Assembly: GCF_963924675.1 (NCBI RefSeq)
Contig: NC_089225.1
Location: 111,366,313-111,430,312 of the forward strand
DNA length: 64,000 nt
Origin: Phocoena phocoena
Taxonomy: Eukaryota > Chordata > Mammalia > Artiodactyla > Phocoenidae
Reading direction: 5' to 3'
Numbering within the stretch: the stretch's first letter is position 1; every line of letters starts with the position of its first letter. The notes beneath the pieces are model-generated. The model made no database searches. It was not told where the DNA came from and saw only the letters and a list, made by a program, of their open reading frames with translations. The translations under genes were made by a program, and so were the position numbers. Positions 56,426-64,000 of the stretch are shown piece by piece.

Positions 56426-59400
56426 GATATTATAGTTTCCAGTTTATAGTTGAGGAAACTGAGTCTGAGGAATTTCTCCAAGCTCTTTTAGCAAGTGTTG
56501 TGGGATAAACTCAAGTATCTTTATCTTTAGAGTTCCTTGGTGCCTCCCACCCACAGGACAGGGATGTTTCGTACGGATGATAGCCATCATAGGTCCCAGC
56601 AGCCCTGCTTTTGGAAGGCGGTGGTGATAAACATAAGCTTCCACATGCCTGGCACACAGACTGCTTTTCCGCACATCTCACCATTTACTCTGTGCACAAA
56701 CTCGGCTGCTACGAACAGGTAGAATGGGCACGATTATAAATGATGAGAGCCCTTCCTGGAGATGTTGGTCCCTGATTTCAGCCAAAAGATAAGAAATGGA
56801 TATGCACTTAACATCTACCTGAGAGGACGTGGCATGAGCCGGCAGCTGTGTCATTTGGAGATGAGAGGAAGAGTCCCTTAGCAGAGAAGAAGGCATAAGT
56901 CAGCCTGATGGGCTACAGGAATCAGAAGGTGGCCCCTCAATAACTGGCTTTGGGTACAAGATTGCAAGAGCAGGGTGACGTGTCAGCGTCACTCCTGATT
57001 GAAGCCTGGAAGAGTCTGGGTTCAGGTACTCCTGAAATCTCTGATCCCGGGCAGCAGGCAGGGCTCCAGAGGAAGAGATCAGTGTTGTAGAAACACATGG
57101 TCCCTCACTGTATTATATTTCCGGCAGCTTCTTGATCAAGACAACCGTCTGCATAATGTAGGCACTCTTAACCCATACTTCAGTAATTGTAACCATAGAT
57201 CACAGAAAATCACTCACATGGCACACAAGATAAGAGATGAAGAAGCCGCTTTGTACATGCAAATCAAAACCGCTGTATTCCTGAATATAATGATGGGGGA
57301 AAAATGTGAGTTTCCAGATGTGCTAGCGAGAGATTTTTAAGACCTACAGTCACTCTGTAACACATTCTGATGAATTTTTCAGAGATGAAATATGCCTTTG
57401 ATTAAGGAAGGCTTTTTCCCTTTTTGATAAGTCCTGTGTGCATGGGGGTACTCATTTAGTCAGGATGTCGTACGCAGAATGAAAGGATAAAACCTTCACT
57501 TTGATTTACGATCATGGTTATTAATTTCGGATGCAGCTTTTTGGTTGGGATTATTTGGGGGTGGAGGAATTTGGCAATGTATATGAGGAGCCGGAGAGAT
57601 TTACTGGCACAAACATCACAGCAGAGGTCTACTTGTAAAAAACAAAACTTCTAAAAGAAGTATTAAACCCCACGTTATTAGTAAGTACAGGAAGCAACTT
57701 TAAAATGTAAAAAATAAGTTGATAGAGACTAGGACCTCTGCACACGTAACTTCTGAAGGGAACCCCATGTGCAGGGCTGGAGTCACGTTTTCTTGTTTCC
57801 TGTAAGAGCTGTGATTCCAAACTCTTTTCGCTAGGATGGGGTGTTTCCTAGATCCTGGTGCAGTCGGCTAAGATCAATGGGTCATAAGATATAACTTTGA
57901 TAGGTGATTTTTATTCCCTTTTGTGAATGTGCATAGTATGGGCTGGCTGTACCAAAGTGCCAACTTTGGATGTGGGCAGAATTCATACCATTTTTAGCCT
58001 GGATGTATCAGGTGACACCTTGTTGGTGGCTTGGGCAAACAGCCCTAAGGTGATGTGAGGGTGTCAAGCTGGCCTGACAGGAGGGAGTTCAGACTTGGGG
58101 GCATCCGAGGTGAGGGGGCACTGGGCACCTGGTGTCCTCTCACAAGGTCTGTGTTTCTCAGGACAGTTCTGGCTGGTGGCCATGGCCATGGGGATGTACC
58201 TGACCCGGGCAGAACTTGGGATGGAGTCGCTATTCCAAAGAAATTCAGCTGGGTCTCCCCAGATGGCTTAGAGACCAGCTCTGGTCCCCAGTAGTGAGTT
58301 TGGCTGTTCATATGGGAATGTGCTTTGCAGACGGGATCCAGAACTGTGGGTGAGACTGTGCAGAGGCCCAAGGTGGAGGTCAGGATGTAAGATGATTCGT
58401 AGGGGGAAGAAAAGCCTAGTCGGACGGCAGTACACGTGGGCGGGGGTGGGGAGATGAGGGGAAGGAGGCCTACAGTTTGGGGTGCTCTGCCTGTCTCATT
58501 CAGGATTGGGGATTCTCCCTACAACACCTAGAATCCAAGGAACTGGCAGAGTGAAAGGAGAGACGTGTGCATAAGTAGGTAAGGGGCTGTGTCCCCTCGC
58601 CCACAGGGGTTCACAGAAAAGCCAGGAGCGCTATTCCCAGAGAAACAGCTAGAGCTGGGGCGAGCGATGCCAACTTGTGGTGCCGCCTCCATGCCCTGCG
58701 CCCCGAGGCGGCTCTGCTAACATCTGCTCCCACTCTTCTGTGCCCTGCTCTCCCCGCCTGCACTTCTGCCCTAATGGGGCTGGAGGACTTTTGCCCTCTC
58801 TGCTTAGCCAGACAGGAAAAGCATCCCTGCCTGGGCTTGTTTATCTGATATTTTCCAGAAACCCAACACGTGGGATTGTCTTTTATCAGATGTGAAGCAG
58901 AACCGGCTGGTAGGAGAGGGGCACGAGGCTCTAAAAGCCAGTGCATCTGGCGAGAGAGGCCTGAGGACACTGAATGGCTTGGAATTAGTTGAGAGCATTT
59001 GCTGGAGAAGCCACAGGAGAAAGTAGAGATGGGGTGGCTTGCAAGCTGCCCAGGTCCCCATTTTCACCTGCCGATTCTCTTCTGAGGTCCTGGCAGGGAG
59101 GACAGAGCCCTTCTCTCTGCCCACCTCAGCTCTGTCCTGAGAGATGCTTGGCCGCCTGCCTGAGAGGTAAAGCCCTGTGTAGTAGTTCTCCCTGCAGACC
59201 CGGCCAGCTCAGGCCTGTGAAAGCACCTCTATAAACAGAGGCACAGACCCACTTCCTCTGAAATGCCCGTGTGGATCTGATCTTCAAATGAGAAAGAAAA
59301 ATGGAGGGGAAAGGAAACAAACCATTCCAAGCAATTAATTATCAAATGACCGTGTATCCCCACAACCCCCACCAAAGAAATTAAATTTAATGAAACAACT

Positions 59401-61176
59401 GATTCAAGTTACAACAAACATTTAGGCAAAGCAGATTTTTGATGAATTTTTCAAACGAGCCGATGAGTCACAGAATCATAATTCAGTCAAAATTGTTAAA
59501 CCAGAGCACAGTCGCAAAGAAGCTGAAGTGACTGCCTTTTAATGGTCTAAACTGAGACAGAAGAAGACAAATACATTTAGGGGATTCTTTTGCTTTGTTT
59601 TTTTTTTAATGTCTGAGGCGTAATCAGTTTGGAATGCTTTGCCGTAATTAAGGTTTGCAGAAGGGTGAATTGTAGAAATATGGACGTCCTGTGGGAGATA
59701 CAGGGCGAGGGGACGTTGATAATTGTGCGATGAAACAGAGTTCCAAGTTCCTGGAGGCCAGGCTGCTCTCTTCTGAAGCTCTCTGATGGCCTTGTAAAGC
59801 CTCAGGGAAAGTCTTCTGGCTTATCCCTCCACTGCCAGCACACGTGCAAAGGCCGGACAAGCCACGAGTGCAGAGGGAAGTGTCAGGAAAGGGTCACGAT
59901 GCCAGGGGATGGGCTCCAGATGGGCAGGCTGACCCGCCCTGACCTCGTGTCCTCCTCGGAATGGTGTTTCCATCACTCCTTCCAAAACACACACACGCAA
60001 GCTGGGCCTAGACTGGAGAAAGAATTCCAGTTGCTGAATCCTGACCCCTCTGCTCGATAACTCCCTTCTCATCCCCTTGTTTGTGCATAACTGAGCAGAC
60101 AAGGGGGAGAGAAGCATCTCTGAGCTTCCCTGCTTTTTCTCTTTTCCTTGGATTCCATCCTCCCAGGCTGTGAAGCTCCCCTGGAACCATCTCTCCCAAC
60201 GAACCATCCACCCCTTTTGCCTGGACAAGCTCCCGCCATCTCCCTGGAGCCAGAAGAGGCTTCTCTCTCCATATGCTTTGTCTCCATCACCCAAAGCCCT
60301 CTCGGTCCTCACTCTGGAACCCCGTAGCTGGGGTCCTCAGAAAGCTCTCGCTTTGATGGGGGAGACGATCACCCATCCCAAGATATGGGGCTATGTGGCA
60401 GATCACAGGCTGGTCTTGTTGGCGCCTGTCAGAGACGTGCTCAGAACACCCAGAACCAGATCCCACTTGGCCACAGGTGCTTTGCTCCTCAGGACGGCTG
60501 GAGTACGTGGAGTCTGGGGAACGGTGCCCAAATCACAAAATGTGTCAGCTCTTTCTGATGAAGTCATCTGCTTTCTCAGGAACAGACAAGGAGGTGCTGG
60601 AAACCTACAGTGAGACTGGTGGCTTTGGAGACGTCTGATTTGGCAATGGGGCGACATGACCCAGCTTGTCAAGCACATTTTGAGGTGCCTCCTCTGAGAA
60701 GAGCTATTCCCTTCTTTCCTTTCTCTATGATATAAATCAGCCCTCAGGTTAGAGCAAACCCTGCTGCATCTCACAAATATAATGGAATATAACTGGAATG
60801 AGGTGTCTGTGCAGAGATGGGCCCAGAGGTCATCCCAGCATGTGAATCAAAGGTGCCGGGAAGTACACCAGGCATGTGTGGGACTTAAGCCGGGCACCCC
60901 AGGGTAAGCTCAGTTGTCCCAAATTGCCTATACCTGTCTTCTGGGCTGGGACAGGTCCTGGGGCCAGCGGTGGACACAGCCCCAGGGAACAGCCCAGTTA
61001 CAGGCAAGAAGCAGGGCTCACCATCCTCCCTGAAACCACGAAGCCAGTCTCTGGATCTAAACCCAGCCCTCATTTCTGTGCCTTTGTAGAAAAGGACACA
61101 CTGAGAGATTGTCAAGTGCTTTGCTACAAAAAATATAACTTTCTCTCATTCTTATTTCCTAGTCTACCAAATCTTT
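56426..61176. other. No gene recognised
   Basis: Frames such as 59821-60312 (163 codons, minus) and 60170-60613 (147 codons, plus) overlap antisense without recognisable domains. AT-rich between about 59330 and 59650. Confidence 0.45.
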
Positions 61177-61189
61177 TATTTTCTCATTC

Positions 61190-61530
61190 AAAAATTTTTT
61201 TATTTTATTTTTGTCTGCATTGGGTCTTTGTTGCTGCATGTGGGCTTTCTCTAGTTGTGGCGAGCGGGGGCTACTCTTCGTTGTGGTGCGCAGGCTTCTC
61301 GTTGTGGTGGCTTCTCTTGTTGCGGAGCACAGGCTGTAGGTGCACGGGCTTCAGTAGTTGTGGCACGCGGGCTCAGTAGTTGTGGCTCGCAGGCTGTAGA
61401 AGTCAGGCTCTGTAGTCTTGGTGCACGGGCTTTGTTGCTCCGTGGCATGTGGGATCTTCCCGGACCAGGGATCGAACCCGTGTCCCCTGCATTGGCAGGC
61501 AGATTCCTAACCACTGCACCACCAAAGCCC
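61190..61530 (-). mobile_element. Older CHR/Bov-tA-type SINE, long form
   Basis: Minus-strand copy with several extra GTTGTGG-type units in the body, a diverged head (GTGGTGCAGTGG on the minus strand) and a T-rich tail at the left. TATTTTCTCATTC (61177-61189) and TATTTCCTCATTC (61531-61543) form the duplication, 12 of 13. More diverged than the copy at 55271. Confidence 0.88.
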
Positions 61531-61543
61531 TATTTCCTCATTC

Positions 61544-63794
61544 TTAAAAAGCAGTTACCACAGTCCAGCTTCATCTTGGCAGCCTGATGCTGGTGTTGAG
61601 TGACCCTCAGGACCAGTTCCTGGGTACAGACGTCTGCTCCACCATCTGTTCTAAATGCTCGTGCTGTATACTGGGATGTGGAATTGTATACACAGTGTGC
61701 TCACAACTGCATCTAAAAATTTTTGCATGTGGTACGAACTGGAAACACAGAAGGATACCAAGAATTGGCTCTAGGTGCTGGACCTTTTATATAATTTCCT
61801 TTCTTTATCTTTCTTTATTTGCCCCACTTTTTTGGTATATTGAAAATTTCCACAGGTGATTTTGTTCTGCTTTTATAATGAAAAAGAAATTAATATCAAT
61901 ACAAAATAACACATCATGAACAACCCTAGGAGGCCAGGCCCTGGACCTCACTGGACAGATGCGTAGATTTAAAGCAGATTCTGTGTCCCCTGGAGGCTGG
62001 CGGACAGTATGGCATCGCTGTCGGGTCTCCCGGGAAAAACCCAGGAGGGACTCCAGCTCCAGGAGGGAGTGTGTATGTTTCAAAACGTCCACCTTCTGAG
62101 TCCTGCCTGTGACACCTTTCCTTTCACACAGATACCAGGAATGAGTAATCAAACACAAAGAACCTTCCTTCTGTCAGGAGCTGTTTTGTCCCATTCTCCC
62201 CTTATAAAATCAGAGGAACTCATGAAGTCAGCGGGGGTGAGACCATCTATTTGAACGACTTCATGTTACAAATGAGACAGCACAGAAATATTCACCAGAG
62301 CTCTTCCAATTAAAAGCAGGTTTGGACCAGGGAAAAGCACTTACCTTGGGTTACGGTCAGCGTCTCTGCATCCATCATTTCCGCACTCATTCAATTTGCT
62401 ATTTTTGTGTGAGAGACAGTAGAATATTTCATCAGAAAACGGGACAAATCCATTCACGTACAGCCATTAGGGATTGGACTGTAAATGCCATTCCCCAAAT
62501 TAATTTGGTTAAGGCTTAAATAGAGAAGAAGCCGTCTGGTGCTTCATTTTTCACTGGGAAGAGATCTAGCTTCCTTCTCCCTGTGACCTGGGATGCCTGG
62601 AGCAAGGCGCCCAGGGGGCTGGAAGATGCTGGGGGTGCCAGGGTCGGGGTGCCGGGGTCCGGGTGCCGAGCAGGGGTCTGGGTCAAACGGGATGAAAGCT
62701 GCTGGCTGGGGATGAGAGTGCTTGTGAGGTTATCAAACGTGCAAACCGATGGCGAAGACAGAGGAAGCAGAGCGTGGGGTGCAGGAGTCTGTGCTCGGTT
62801 CCCATCTAACGGTGCGGGGTGTCTTTTCAGCCTGCTCGTAGCGGACTTCCAGCAGCCCACCACACTGAACTTTAAACAGTCTTTAATATTTTTCTATCCC
62901 CGTTCACCCTCTCGATCGTGATTTCTGTCTCTTCTCACCGTGACCTCTCATCCCTCTCTCATCCTCGGGCCTTTTCTCTTGACACTGGTCTCTCTGGGGG
63001 CTCTTTTCCTCCACAGGCTCAAGCCCGTCCCCTGGGCGCCCTGGATCTGAGGTTTCCTTCCTTTCTGGGCCTGTCAGCCTCTGATCCCCACACACCTCTG
63101 TCACCTCAAACTTAGCGTGTCTCCAGCCGGCTGATGTAGTAATTGAACAAACCACGTGCCCTGGTCAGAAGCTGAGTAGTTAGAAAGTGGAGACAGAGGC
63201 AGAGGTGGGGGAGATGAGCGGGTTCAGAGTCCCCCAGAACACAGGCTGTCAGTGGGGCAAGTCGAGGAAGGCTTACTTGCCAAAGGTCTATTTACAAAGG
63301 TGCGGGAGCCTGAGAAACCCCAGGGAACCGAGGGTACGCAGACTGGTAGCAGCTGGGCCGGAGGCACCCGGAAGCTGGTTGAGATGCCCATTCCAACTCA
63401 GTGGGAAGGGTGGAAGCCCAAATTCCACATCTCACTAGGACCCCTCAGGGTGGACACGCTTTGAGCGGCCAGGGTGAAGACTCAGCCGCCTTGAGGGGGT
63501 AGGGATCTTTGGTTGAGAGACAGAGGTGGCTCTCCCTGGGGGGTGGGGGGGATGACCTCACTGGGGAGGGGCCAAGGGGACAATGCTAGGCCTCCCTCCC
63601 CCCTGCCTCTTTCTGACCTCCTGCTGGGCTGTTCGCTGGCCAGACCCAACCAGAGCTACCACGGGGGCGACCAGTTGGTGCCGTCTCCCAAAGCAGAGAG
63701 TGCTGTGGGGAAGCGTGGAGACGCAGCAGCGCAGACACGGTCCCGAAGCTGGAAGCGCGCAGCCCCAGTGGAGCTGCTTCTTCCTTCTGTGAAA
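61544..63794. other. No gene recognised; GC-rich patches
   Basis: 62628-62668 is a degenerate GGTGCCGGGGTC-type repeat and 63538-63580 is G-run rich. Frames up to 117 codons have no domain. Confidence 0.5.
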
Positions 63795-63799
63795 ACCTT

Positions 63800-64000
63800 C
63801 TATGGTCCTACTGTACAGCTCAGGGAACTATAGTCAACATCCCGTGATCAGCTACAGCGGAAAGGATATGAAAGGGAACGTACATATATGTACAACGGAA
63901 TCGCTGGGCCGTGCAGCAGTAAGGCAACGTTGTAAATCAGCTGTACTTCAATAGAACAAATTTTGTTAAACCTTCAAAAATATTAAGAAAAAAAAAAAAG
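63800..64000 (+). mobile_element. L1 3' end reaching the window edge
   Basis: 'ctactgtacagctcagggaa', 'ctatagtcaacatcccgtga', 'gcaacgttgtaaatcagctg' and 'tacttcaatagaacaaat' are the L1 3' terminus, followed by an A-run at 63988-63999. Confidence 0.85.

Overview
This is a mammalian nuclear genome window, most likely from a whale or dolphin. The evidence is six or seven tRNA-Glu-type SINEs of the CHR family (head ending in a 'gcttccctggtggcgcagtgg' type start, seen mostly in antisense), several L1 3' ends of the cetartiodactyl type, and older MIR, MER5A-like, LTR-like and CR1/L3-like fossils. There is no operon structure, no bacterial signal and no CRISPR array. I see no intact multi-exon protein-coding gene; the window reads as intergenic or deep intronic sequence.

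The one clear gene-derived feature is at the left. Positions 2572-3999 encode a sperm-motility-kinase-like (MARK/AMPK-related) serine/threonine kinase without introns, open for 475 codons except for one in-frame TGA at codon 119. It has a 3' UTR, an AATAAA signal (4320-4325) and a 26-base poly(A) tail (4339-4364). A target site duplication ATGAGCTTATCAA lies directly after the tail (4364-4376), and its partner lies at 545-557 behind an L1-endonuclease-like TT/AAGA site. If that pair is real, the retroposed unit is about 3.8 kb (558-4363). It would then carry a 2 kb leader that starts inside an LTR-like repeat, runs through an antisense LINE-like piece and a pyrimidine tract, and ends in an unusual GTTAGT/GCTAGC-type repeat just before the start codon.

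The rest is a layered repeat landscape. L1 pieces in sense orientation lie at 1-457, 8721-9426, 15178-15530, 17405-18170, 19915-20130, 44755-44862 and 63800-64000, and L1 pieces in antisense at 24450-24720, 27145-27760, 32595-33605 and 42320-43400. CHR SINEs lie at 6190-6400, 12242-12559, 12929-13136, 33624-33949, 55271-55477 and 61190-61530, plus a head-only piece at 37815-37893. Between them are simple repeats, MIR/MER5A fossils, and GC-richer sequence in which I recognise nothing.

Two very small insertions stand out. A 37-bp insert at 27265-27301 looks like the 5' half of tRNA-Gly(TCC), cut at the anticodon and flanked by a perfect 12-bp duplication. A 51-bp insert at 31078-31128 copies sequence found 950 bp upstream and is flanked by a perfect 16-bp duplication. 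No new multi-gene system is visible; these small insertions and the kinase retrocopy with its long leader are the most interesting items.
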